Shown here one piece after another: positions 7,680 to 15,164 of a DNA stretch of 21,995 nucleotides. A model generated the notes under the pieces. The model saw nothing but the letters and a program-made list of their open reading frames with translations, had not been told where the DNA came from and made no database searches. The stretch's first letter is position 1. Each line of letters begins with the position of its first letter. A program made the translations under genes and the position numbers. The stretch is from an uncultured Bacteroides sp. (GTDB taxonomy: Bacteria; Bacteroidota; Bacteroidia; Bacteroidales; Bacteroidaceae): contig URDR01000049.1 in the NCBI GenBank assembly GCA_900546645.1, forward strand, positions 1-21,995. The letters run 5' to 3'.

Positions 7680-7718
7680 AAAAGCGTCAAGACTTTTCAT
7701 AAAGTCTTGACGCTTTTT
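7680..7718. terminator. Strong hairpin terminator, probably bidirectional
   Basis: A perfect 17-bp stem (7680-7696 with 7701-7717, loop TCAT) begins AAAAGCGTC and ends GACGCTTTT. It has a T-run at the right end and, because of symmetry, a T-run on the minus strand as well. It sits between the convergent ends of yqeY (+) and the FtsX-type permease (-), so it probably ends both transcripts. A weaker inverted repeat, GCAAGGT/ACCTTGC (7757-7763 with 7774-7780), lies closer to the permease end. Confidence 0.9.
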
Positions 7719-7835
7719 ATTTACCTAAGCTACGCAAAAGCCACTTTCTTTGATTGGCAAGGTTTCACACTATACCTTGCTGTTCCGGAAGGTAAGCTTA
7801 CGAGTCTTAAATGGCTTCACTCCCTACCTCGACAA

Positions 7836-10202
7836 TTATTCTTGCCGAAGGTTCTCCGTGGGATTCCTTCTTGCAGCCTGTAAAACGAGGCAAGAGGCAA
7901 GCAGCAACACCACCATCAGCACAAGCATCGCACAGCCAAGGAAAAACATACCGGTCAATTCTATCTTTACAGCAAAGAGCTCCAAAAACGAAAGACTAAT
8001 CTTCCATGCCACCAGCATTCCTGCTACAACAGCCGGAAGGGCTACTTTCAGCAAGTCAAACAAAAAGATACGCTGTACGTCTACCACACGGGCTCCATGA
8101 ATCATACGCACCGCAATCTCGGAACACCGCCGTGATACTTCATCGCGCACATATGCCATCAAGCCAATCAAAGCAATGAGCAAGATACAGACTCCAGCAA
8201 AAAAGACACTGTTGCGTACATGCAGCACCGGATTGTAAATATTTCCTATCTCCATAGCCAGACTATACACCGGAGGGGTTTGTGAAGGCATGGTTTGAGA
8301 AACAATCTCCTGCATCTCTTTCAGTTTACCGGCATCCAGTTTATTCAAACGGATATAAAGAATATATGAAGGAGAAGGAGAATAAAACATGACGGTGGGA
8401 CGCTCGTCATAATCTTCTGCAAACTGAGAACCCAAAGAGATATTCTCATATACGCCACAAATGGTAAGCGTTCCCTTATGCTCCGTCACATGAATCTGCT
8501 TACCGATAGCAGAGCCTTCCCATCCCGCCAGCGTACGCATCCGCTCCACAAAACTGCGGCTCACCATGACCTGCTGACTCAAGGTGTCTTGCAAAGCAGG
8601 ATTAAACACCTCTCCTTCTAAAACGGGAATGCTGAACGTACGATGATAATCCGGACCGACCTGATACATATCGGCAATGTTCATATACTCTTCATCCGTA
8701 GCCGGATTATACACATTGTTGCCGCTACACCGTGAATACATTTCCTGATAACCCCACGTCACATCAACTACATCCGGATGTTTCTTCATTTCCTGTACAC
8801 AGCGTTCACCCTCTTCAGCTGTTGTACCTCGAAGCGAAGTATAGACCATATCCTGATATTCAAATCCTAAATCAAAATGGGTCAGCTTCTGATATTGCAG
8901 GCTCACCACGGTCAGCAGCGAAACAAACAGAGAAGTCAGGAGAAACTGAACGAAGAGCAGACCTAACTTCCACTGACGCTTGCTTTCCGAGTACCGCCGA
9001 TAGGCATACGTCACCGGAATACGCGTATACAAATAGCCCGGAACCAATCCGCAGAGCCCCATGACCAGACAAGTTACAGCCAAACAAATACCCAGCGTGC
9101 GCAGTGGAAAAAGAGAAGCCAAACTGTGACCGATCTGCTCTTGCAGGAAATCTTGCAGTCCGAAAATAATCAGAACAGCCAGTGCAAGAGCCAGCAAGCC
9201 ATGAAGCACTGACTCCGAAAGAATCATCCGATAGATATGCGCATCGGTTGCTCCATAACAGCGATAGGTCGCTATTCCTTTGGCTCGGTTAACCATCGAC
9301 GAGATGGTCAGCAGCACATAGTTGAGTATGGCTACCACCATCACGATAATGGCAAAAATCAGAAACACAATATTCATGGTCCGGTTATAATCGGAAGCAG
9401 CAAAGATTGCAGCTACCGGCTGCAGCCGCAACTGAAACTCGGTACCCGTTCCTTTAATTTTCTCGTTTACATGCATATCCAGCATACGTTGGATGCCTGC
9501 CTGCAAACGCTCCGGCTTGGCTCCGGCATGCAAACGAACGTATCCACTGTAGCGGTCATTGCCCAACCAGTTATCACGTCCGTCATAAGCAACCTGCCCG
9601 ATAGTGGGCATAGCCACCAGTACATCCATTTGGGGAAGATGCGTATTCTCGGGAAAATCTTCGAACACCCCTACCACAGTTACTTGAAACGATGGATACT
9701 CCTTCCATGACAGTTTCTTTCCCAAGACATCTTCTCCCAATACCTGCATGAGCTTTTGAGAAATATAGACATTACCGGTCTTTTCCAGTCCGGTATGCGT
9801 ATCTTCACCCAACAAAAGTTTTCTCGGGAAGACATCGAAAAACGAACTGTCGCACAGATAAGCATTGCCCGTTATCTCACGCTGGTCTTCCGTTACCAAC
9901 TTCATCGCGCTGCTCAGGATCGTGTAACGGGTAGCAACTTCCACTTCCGGACAATAGCTTTTCATTCCCGGAGCAATTGCCCCCGGCACAGAAGCATGCA
10001 TCCGCCAGTCTGAGTCTTTTTGCTTATACGATTCTTGTATGCGGTACGTATCTTCCAAACGGGGGATAAAATTATCATACGAACGTTCAAAGATTACTTC
10101 GGCAAGCATAATCAACCCAAGGGCAAGTCCCGCTCCCAAGCAAAGTATTTTTACCAAATTGGCGTCTCCCTTGCGGAAAAGGGAATATAAAGCTCTTTTC
10201 AT
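7836..10202 (-). CDS. ABC transporter permease, FtsX/MacB type (788 aa)
   Basis: This is a large membrane permease of the type VII (FtsX/MacB-like) ABC class, in which periplasmic domains act as mechanotransmitters. Visible order: one N-terminal helix (about 14-38), a large periplasmic MacB-PCD-like domain (about 40-270), four helices (about 277-300, 335-355, 372-396, 420-442), a second periplasmic domain (about 443-660), and three C-terminal helices (about 663-685, 715-735, 745-775). The FtsX cytoplasmic motif appears twice, as AKGIATYRCYGATDAHIYR and SEIAVRMIHGARVVDVQR, so two FtsX modules are fused in one chain. It is the last gene of a minus-strand set with an ATPase and a second permease. 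The substrate is unknown; envelope lipid, lipoprotein or drug export are all possible. Confidence 0.92.
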   Translation of the reverse strand: MKRALYSLFRKGDANLVKILCLGAGLALGLIMLAEVIFERSYDNFIPRLEDTYRIQESYKQKDSDWRMHASVPGAIAPGMKSYCPEVEVATRYTILSSAMKLVTEDQREITGNAYLCDSSFFDVFPRKLLLGEDTHTGLEKTGNVYISQKLMQVLGEDVLGKKLSWKEYPSFQVTVVGVFEDFPENTHLPQMDVLVAMPTIGQVAYDGRDNWLGNDRYSGYVRLHAGAKPERLQAGIQRMLDMHVNEKIKGTGTEFQLRLQPVAAIFAASDYNRTMNIVFLIFAIIVMVVAILNYVLLTISSMVNRAKGIATYRCYGATDAHIYRMILSESVLHGLLALALAVLIIFGLQDFLQEQIGHSLASLFPLRTLGICLAVTCLVMGLCGLVPGYLYTRIPVTYAYRRYSESKRQWKLGLLFVQFLLTSLFVSLLTVVSLQYQKLTHFDLGFEYQDMVYTSLRGTTAEEGERCVQEMKKHPDVVDVTWGYQEMYSRCSGNNVYNPATDEEYMNIADMYQVGPDYHRTFSIPVLEGEVFNPALQDTLSQQVMVSRSFVERMRTLAGWEGSAIGKQIHVTEHKGTLTICGVYENISLGSQFAEDYDERPTVMFYSPSPSYILYIRLNKLDAGKLKEMQEIVSQTMPSQTPPVYSLAMEIGNIYNPVLHVRNSVFFAGVCILLIALIGLMAYVRDEVSRRCSEIAVRMIHGARVVDVQRIFLFDLLKVALPAVVAGMLVAWKISLSFLELFAVKIELTGMFFLGCAMLVLMVVLLLASCLVLQAARRNPTENLRQE

Positions 10203-10257
10203 ATAATCCGTCTTTAAATCTATCCAACAAACAGAGCAGACAACAAGGTCTCAGGTA

Positions 10258-10293
10258 GCAAGTTGACAAAGTTTTACTTCCTCGTCAACTTGC
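10258..10293 (-). other. Intercistronic hairpin between ATPase and downstream permease
   Basis: GCAAGTTGAC (10258-10267) and GTCAACTTGC (10284-10293) form a perfect 10-bp inverted repeat with a 16-nt loop in the 129-nt gap between the ATPase stop and the downstream permease start. On the transcribed (minus) strand no T-run follows, so it is more likely an RNA-stability or processing hairpin, or an attenuator, than a full terminator. Confidence 0.5.
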
Positions 10294-10331
10294 CGCCTTA
10301 CCGCCTCAAAAGCCCATTACTCCTAAAGAAT

Positions 10332-11009
10332 TTACATTTCAGCAATCGAGGAGACAATCTGTCCGTCGAACAAATTGATTACCCGTCCGGCAAACCCGGC
10401 ATCACGCTGACTGTGAGTTACCATCACAATGGTAGTTCCCTCTCGGTTCAGTTCTGTAAGCAATTCCATCACTTCCTGTCCGTTTTTTGAATCGAGGTTA
10501 CCGGTAGGCTCATCCGCCAGAATGATTTTCGGGTCGGAAACAACGGCTCGGGCTATGGCAACACGTTGCTGCTGACCTCCTGAGAGTTGTTGCGGATAAT
10601 GTTTTGCACGATGGCTGATGTTCATCCGCTTCATGATTTCTGTCACTTTCCGTTTGCGCTCTTCAGCCGGGATACCTAAATAAGTCAGCGGAAGTTCGAT
10701 GTTTTCGAACACATTCAGTTCATCTATCAAGTTAAAGCTTTGAAATACAAAACCGATGGTTCCCTTACGTACATTGGTGCGTTCTTTTTCTTTCAGATGC
10801 CCCACTTCCTGATCGCCCAGGTAATAGTTGCCTTCGGTAGGATTATCCAGCAGACCGAGAATATTCAGCAAGGTAGATTTACCACAGCCAGAGGGTCCCA
10901 TGATGGCTACAAATTCTTTATCGCGCACTTCCAGGTTTACTTTGTTGAGTGCAATGGTTTCGACTTCAGTGGTACGAAAAGTTTTCGAAAGGTTTTCAAT
11001 CTTAATCAT
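10332..11009 (-). CDS. ABC transporter ATP-binding protein, LolD/MacB type
   Basis: This 225-residue nucleotide-binding protein powers an FtsX/MacB-type exporter. All motifs are intact: Walker A GPSGCGKST (38-46), Q-loop Gln90, the signature LSGGQQQR (142-149), Walker B ILADEPTG with catalytic Glu167, D-loop NLDS, and H-loop His199 in VMVTHS. The closest family is LolD/MacB/FtsE (lipoprotein release, macrolide export, FtsX-linked). It lies between two large FtsX-type permeases on the same strand, 91 nt after the upstream one and 129 nt before the next, so it probably serves both. Its 5' leader carries the octamer repeat also found before yqeY. The specific substrate cannot be read, so no gene symbol is given. 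Confidence 0.95.
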   Translation of the reverse strand: MIKIENLSKTFRTTEVETIALNKVNLEVRDKEFVAIMGPSGCGKSTLLNILGLLDNPTEGNYYLGDQEVGHLKEKERTNVRKGTIGFVFQSFNLIDELNVFENIELPLTYLGIPAEERKRKVTEIMKRMNISHRAKHYPQQLSGGQQQRVAIARAVVSDPKIILADEPTGNLDSKNGQEVMELLTELNREGTTIVMVTHSQRDAGFAGRVINLFDGQIVSSIAEM

Positions 11010-11080
11010 ATGGGTTGAGTTTTTAAGTTTGTTAGTTTTTAAGTTTATGAGTTCTTATGTTTATGAGTTCTTATATTCTT
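11010..11080 (-). promoter_or_regulatory. Octamer-repeat 5' leader of the ABC ATPase gene
   Basis: On the minus strand, eight 8-base units run from 11080 down to 11017: AAGAATAT, AAGAACTC, ATAAACAT, AAGAACTC, ATAAACTT, AAAAACTA, ACAAACTT and AAAAACTC. They are followed by 7 nt and the ATG at 11009. The consensus is about AWRAACTY. The last octamer, its spacing to the ATG and the ACAG-type sequence before the array match the leader of yqeY at 7133-7195. Confidence 0.6.
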
Positions 11081-11100
11081 CTGTCTAAAAAATAAGAAGT

Positions 11101-13494
11101 TTATTCTGACTTGATACTGTCTATCGGGTTACGGGTTGCTGTACGGTAACTCTGCAAAGTAATGACAACCGATGTCATCAAGATAATTATCAGGAATGCC
11201 CCCAAGAAAGCCCAGGGCGTGATAGCAATTCGGTGAGGGAAGCTTTCCAACCACTCATGAACCACATACCATGCAAAAGGAGCTGCTACTGCCGAACAAA
11301 CAACGACCAATCTCAGATAAGAGCGGTTAAACATCCAGAGTATCTGACTGATGGTAGCCCCATACACCTTGCGCAAAGCAATTTCCTTACTGCGATGTTC
11401 AGCCTCAAAAATAACCAAGCCGAAAACACCCACTAAAGAAATAAGGATGGCAAGGAGGCTGAGCAAAGTCACCATGTATTGCTGTCCAGTTTCTTTCTGA
11501 TAAAGCGAAGCATAAACTTGGTCGAAGAAACGGATATCCACCGGATAGCCGGTAAAATTTTCTTCAATAGATTCCCGGATATGTGCCAAAGCCACATCCA
11601 TATCACTGCCAGCCTTCACCCGAATATAGGCATAAGGAAGCTGACGTCCGTCGTAAACCGGATTGGCAATAAAGACAAAGGTTGACTGTCCTTCATTGCG
11701 CAAGGAAGTGAGCTGAAGGTTATTTACATAGCCCACGATAACTGCCTTTGTATCCCAATTCTCAAAATTGAATACCTCTCCAACCGGAATATTCAGTTTT
11801 TCTTTGGCATCGTAAGTGGCTATAAAGTTCAAATGGTCGGACCGGATGGAGTCATTAGGCAGAAAATCTCTTCCGTCGCGCACCTCCATCCCCATAGTCC
11901 GGCAGAAATTCGGAGTTACCGGAATCAGGAACATATCAATTTCTTGATCATGATAATCTAATTGATACGTACTATATACATTTCTTCCTCCCAAATCAAT
12001 ACCGGCATAAGCAACCTCTTCAATATCGGGATAGCTTTTCAGCTGTTGCTCAAAGCTCCGGTACATTGAATCATCTATCGGCACATTAGGCAGATAAGCC
12101 ATCACCAGGCGGTCGCGCTCCACGCCCAATTCATGCTGACGCATGTAGCGGTTCTGCAAATAGATAAAGCAGGATGTCACAATCAATATAAAAGACACAA
12201 CGTATTGCAGGCTGATCAGCAACGTACGAAGTTGCTTGCCCTTTCCGGAAAGAGCATAGTTTCCTTTCAGCATCAAGGCAGGTGGGAAAGAAGTCATGTA
12301 GTATGCCGGATAGAGTCCGGCAAGCACCCCCACAAGCAAGGCAAGCAGTCCGCTAACCAGTACCGGTTTCCAATACATCGTCAATGAAGGCGTAAAGTCA
12401 AGAAAGTTCAGATACCCTGTCCGGTTCAATCCCCACACCAGCAACAAGCCCAAAAGCCAGGAAAGGGAAACAATACAGACCGACTCACCTACCAAACCGA
12501 TGCGTAAAGCGTTGACCGAACTGCCCAAAACCTTCTGCGTATTGATGCTGCGAATGCGCATCGGTGTAAGTGCTGTACTAAAGTTAATCAGATTGACACT
12601 CGCTATCAAGATAATCAGGAAAGCAAGAGTGATCAACAGGTAAAGATGCTGCCGGTTACCCGTCTTAAAGAAATCATTCTCAGGCAAGTTATAATAAAGG
12701 TCTGTAATGGGAATCACATAAGCGACAACAGCCATACCGGATGAATTTTTCATACGCTCATTCACACCCAACTGGGCGATTTGCCTGTTTACCTCCTCAG
12801 GGGTTACCCCCGGTTTCAGGCGCAGAAAAGCAAAGTAGTTCCACGAAGTCCAATGTCCTTTCTGGTAATCGTTCATACGAACCAGCAATGGATTTGCAGC
12901 AAACTGAGAGTTCTCCGGAAAATCCTTATAGACACCACATATACGGAAACGAACTTGATCTTCATCGATCAGCACACTCTTTCCTTTACGATACAGATAA
13001 GAGCCAACGGCATTCCCGTCAGGAAAAAGTTTCTTGGCCTTGCTTTCCGGTATCAGCATCCCGTCGGGCGCATCCATTCCGTCGGCACTACCTGCCACAA
13101 ACTCCATTCCTACCGTTTGGACAAAGCTCTTATAAATACCATAAGGTTCTTCCTTGAAATAAACCGGGTTTTCAGGATCTAAGTAAAAAGAAACATCAAA
13201 CCAGCTCCGGGCATAAATGCTTCCGCACTCCACACCGGGAGTCTGCTCGATTACATGATCCACCAACCCACGCGGCAATACCATAAAAGCTTTATATTCC
13301 TCATCAAGGTCAAAAGCTAACATAGTTACCCGGTCGGCTTCGGGATAACAGGTATCAAAGCTGCGTTCGTAACCCACCTTCATCATAATGAGAATGAAAG
13401 CTGTAGAAGCAACCGAAAGCCCCAATAAATTCAGGTTCGAGGCCATGCGGAAGCGCCGGAGGGTATAAAAAAGATTGCGTAAAATGGTATTCAT
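11101..13494 (-). CDS. ABC transporter permease, FtsX/MacB type (797 aa)
   Basis: This is the second large FtsX/MacB-type permease of the minus-strand set. It has the same plan as its neighbour: an N-terminal helix (about 17-40), a long periplasmic domain, a central group of helices starting at about 290 (LYLLITLAFLIILIASVNLINF), a second periplasmic domain, and C-terminal helices starting at about 680 (VTLLSLLAILISLVGVFGLVIF). The two FtsX loops read MRIRSINTQKVLGSSVNALR and SKEIALRKVYGATISQILW. The two permeases clearly differ in sequence, so they look like partners or old paralogues rather than a recent duplication. It follows the methyltransferase after 148 nt. No complete TAnnTTTG box was seen in that gap, so the promoter may lie upstream of the methyltransferase. 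Confidence 0.92.
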   Translation of the reverse strand: MNTILRNLFYTLRRFRMASNLNLLGLSVASTAFILIMMKVGYERSFDTCYPEADRVTMLAFDLDEEYKAFMVLPRGLVDHVIEQTPGVECGSIYARSWFDVSFYLDPENPVYFKEEPYGIYKSFVQTVGMEFVAGSADGMDAPDGMLIPESKAKKLFPDGNAVGSYLYRKGKSVLIDEDQVRFRICGVYKDFPENSQFAANPLLVRMNDYQKGHWTSWNYFAFLRLKPGVTPEEVNRQIAQLGVNERMKNSSGMAVVAYVIPITDLYYNLPENDFFKTGNRQHLYLLITLAFLIILIASVNLINFSTALTPMRIRSINTQKVLGSSVNALRIGLVGESVCIVSLSWLLGLLLVWGLNRTGYLNFLDFTPSLTMYWKPVLVSGLLALLVGVLAGLYPAYYMTSFPPALMLKGNYALSGKGKQLRTLLISLQYVVSFILIVTSCFIYLQNRYMRQHELGVERDRLVMAYLPNVPIDDSMYRSFEQQLKSYPDIEEVAYAGIDLGGRNVYSTYQLDYHDQEIDMFLIPVTPNFCRTMGMEVRDGRDFLPNDSIRSDHLNFIATYDAKEKLNIPVGEVFNFENWDTKAVIVGYVNNLQLTSLRNEGQSTFVFIANPVYDGRQLPYAYIRVKAGSDMDVALAHIRESIEENFTGYPVDIRFFDQVYASLYQKETGQQYMVTLLSLLAILISLVGVFGLVIFEAEHRSKEIALRKVYGATISQILWMFNRSYLRLVVVCSAVAAPFAWYVVHEWLESFPHRIAITPWAFLGAFLIIILMTSVVITLQSYRTATRNPIDSIKSE

Positions 13495-13502
13495 ATTGCT
13501 TT

Positions 13503-13536
13503 TTTCAGTATTTGCTTCTACTGAAAGAAAGCAAAT
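13503..13536 (-). promoter_or_regulatory. Overlapping inverted repeats in the permease 5' leader
   Basis: Two perfect 8-bp inverted repeats share sequence just upstream of the permease start at 13494. TTTCAGTA/TACTGAAA spans 13503-13510 with 13519-13526 (8-nt loop), and ATTTGCTT/AAGCAAAT spans 13510-13517 with 13529-13536 (11-nt loop). In RNA the second stem would use the loop of the first, so the two exclude each other. This could be a translational switch or overlapping operator half-sites. Confidence 0.4.
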
Positions 13537-13642
13537 GCCGTGCCAAACAAATAAACCACTGATTTACAAACCAATTACAAAACAGAAGATACGGTATAGT
13601 GTCAAGAAATTAGACACCGGGTGTATAATTTTTAGACAAACA

Positions 13643-14842
13643 TCAAGCTTTTCTTCCTTTAATCAGCACTTTTTCTCCGTCTGCCAACGTGGTAGCAAAG
13701 AGATACAGTTCTCCTCCTTCTTTCAACTTCAGCTTTTTCCGAAGCTCAGCTACAGAAGCAGGGAAATTACGCACCGTAAGATTCGCTTTCTCAACTCCCT
13801 TCAGGAAATCCCTGATTTCCTTCTTCCCGAAACCGGAAACACCCTCTACCCGGAACCGCCGTCCCGGAAAGTCAATCGCCTCCGCTGAAGTATAAAGATG
13901 GCTGTTTGTATGCAGCTTCTTTACACCATAGTATTGGGTAAGCAGACGGTATGCTCCGGCTTTCAGCAAAGCTGCACCCGGCTCGTAAAGATAAGCCTCA
14001 ACCGATTCAGCTAACGGACAAACTGCCTCCCGCTCCTCCTTATAGGTAAAGTCAAAATGCTGGGATGCTGAGTTATTAACAACCTGTTCACAACTCATAA
14101 TCACCTCACCGGCAGCCCGTTCCACCTCATCTGGCTCTTTTCGGAGTATCAAAACCAACTCCTTACATTCGTTATGAACAGCCACCACATGAATGCGGCG
14201 CACATACTTCAAGTCGCGCAAGGCGGAAGCAATGTCAAGCATCGGAGAAAGCTTAATCATCACCATACGTCCCTTTTCCACCAACAGTGATTCAAGCGCA
14301 CAGACATCCGGTTCACACTCGGCTATGGCAACCGTCTTTCCTCCGTGACTGTCGCGCCGGGCAGGGTCAAGAAACAGACAATCCACCGGCTCCATGTCGC
14401 GCAGATACTCTACTCCATCGGCATGACAGATGCGGATATGATTCAAGCCCAGCAAAGGAAAGTTATGTTCCGCCAAGCGGCAAAGCACTTCCTGCCTTTC
14501 CACATACTCTACACTACGGAAATTTCGGGCAATAAACGAACAGTCCACCCCAAAGCCCGCGGTCAGATCAGCAAAAGTTTCTCCCTCGGCAAGCGAAGCC
14601 TTATAACGTGCCGTCACCTCCGACGAGCACTGCTCCATCGAAAGATGCTTCGGATAAAGAATCCCTTCGGTCTGTGCCCAAAGCGGAACTTTCTTCTCTG
14701 CCACCTGCCATCCGGCTATCTGCACCACGGCTTCTGCCATATCTACTTCCGGATGTTTCCCGGCTTGCAAAGCCAGCATACGCACATCATCTTTGCGATG
14801 AAGTTGAATAAAATGAGAAGTTTCGTTTGATAAGCTATCCAT
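13643..14842 (-). CDS. Class I SAM-dependent methyltransferase with THUMP-like C-terminal domain
   Basis: From the ATG at 14842 the product has 399 residues. A helical N-terminus is followed by the segment LWAQTEGILYPKHLSMEQCSSE, a Rossmann methyltransferase fold with SAM motif I DLTAGFGVD (92-100), a motif around VEYVER (111-116), and FLDPARR (157-163) in the place of the catalytic motif IV. The C-terminus (VSGFGKKEIRDF to GGELYLFATTLADGEKVLI) matches the THUMP-like domain found with these enzymes in Bacteroidetes. The likely role is RNA methylation, but the target is unknown. The frame is open to 14938, yet a good promoter at 14864-14894 lies inside that extension, which decides for 14842. 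It is probably cotranscribed with the downstream permease. Confidence 0.85.
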   Translation of the reverse strand: MDSLSNETSHFIQLHRKDDVRMLALQAGKHPEVDMAEAVVQIAGWQVAEKKVPLWAQTEGILYPKHLSMEQCSSEVTARYKASLAEGETFADLTAGFGVDCSFIARNFRSVEYVERQEVLCRLAEHNFPLLGLNHIRICHADGVEYLRDMEPVDCLFLDPARRDSHGGKTVAIAECEPDVCALESLLVEKGRMVMIKLSPMLDIASALRDLKYVRRIHVVAVHNECKELVLILRKEPDEVERAAGEVIMSCEQVVNNSASQHFDFTYKEEREAVCPLAESVEAYLYEPGAALLKAGAYRLLTQYYGVKKLHTNSHLYTSAEAIDFPGRRFRVEGVSGFGKKEIRDFLKGVEKANLTVRNFPASVAELRKKLKLKEGGELYLFATTLADGEKVLIKGRKA

Positions 14843-14863
14843 AACATCATTGGGGTTTGACTG

Positions 14864-14894
14864 CAAATGTAGCGATAAATGGCGATTTCTCAAA
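14864..14894 (-). promoter_or_regulatory. Bacteroides-type promoter of the methyltransferase gene
   Basis: On the minus strand TTTG (14894-14891) is followed after exactly 19 nt by TACATTTG (14871-14864). This fits the primary sigma factor consensus TTTG-N19-21-TAnnTTTG of Bacteroides. The implied transcript start is about 15 nt upstream of the ATG at 14842. Confidence 0.75.
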
Positions 14895-14980
14895 AGAAGG
14901 CAAGGAAAACCCAAAGACATACCACACGGCTCTTTCATTCAAAGCAACCTCTATAATCCTTGTTATTTTCCGAAAACCAT

Positions 14981-14988
14981 TATTTTTG
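14981..14988 (+). promoter_or_regulatory. Orphan -7 box TATTTTTG on the plus strand
   Basis: TATTTTTG fits TAnnTTTG exactly. The upstream element is weak (CCTTG ending at 14962, 18 nt before the box). No plus-strand gene follows. A hairpin terminator starts 16 nt downstream, so any transcript ending there would be only about 35 nt, apart from a 16-codon ATG frame at 14998-15048. Confidence 0.35.
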
Positions 14989-15003
14989 CGTACAGCGATG
15001 CAA

Positions 15004-15031
15004 GAAGCACCGCTTCCGGTGTTTCTTTTTA
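15004..15031 (+). terminator. Intrinsic terminator on the plus strand without a gene
   Basis: GAAGCACCG (15004-15012) pairs with CGGTGTTTC (15017-15025) over nine positions with one G-U, loop CTTC, followed by TTTTTAT. This is a textbook plus-strand terminator shape, yet no plus-strand gene lies between it and the minus-strand genes to its left. On the minus strand no T-run follows. Confidence 0.6.
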
Positions 15032-15048
15032 TCGTTCATATAAAATAA

Positions 15049-15100
15049 CAACTTGTCATTTCGAACGAATATAAAAAACAATGTTCGAAATGACAAGTTG
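15049..15100. repeat. Perfect 18-bp palindromic element (TTGTCATTTCG family)
   Basis: CAACTTGTCATTTCGAAC (15049-15066) is repeated inverted at 15083-15100 around a 16-nt AT-rich loop. The first 43 bases (15049-15091) match 33 of 43 bases of 16379-16421, in the same orientation, upstream of the lipoprotein gene. Palindromes starting TTGTCATTTCGAAC are familiar from intergenic DNA of Bacteroidales. On the minus strand the stem is followed by TTATTTTATAT, so it may end transcription of the propeller lipoprotein gene. Confidence 0.7.
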
Positions 15101-15164
15101 CACTCTGTGAATGAATACTGTATAGTCCGCCTACCTATTGGCATATCTTACACCTAAAGCTTTA

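Noticed and set aside
9237..9710. 157-codon plus-strand frame inside the 788-aa permease gene
   Set aside because: It is antisense to the permease, and its His/Ser-rich composition fits a shadow frame.
12741..13182. Plus-strand frames of 133-138 codons inside the 797-aa permease gene
   Set aside because: Both overlap each other and a well-supported minus-strand gene, and neither shows domain features.
14843..14938. 32-residue N-terminal extension of the methyltransferase
   Set aside because: A promoter with both consensus boxes (14864-14894) lies within it, and the residues look unconserved. Start moved to 14842.
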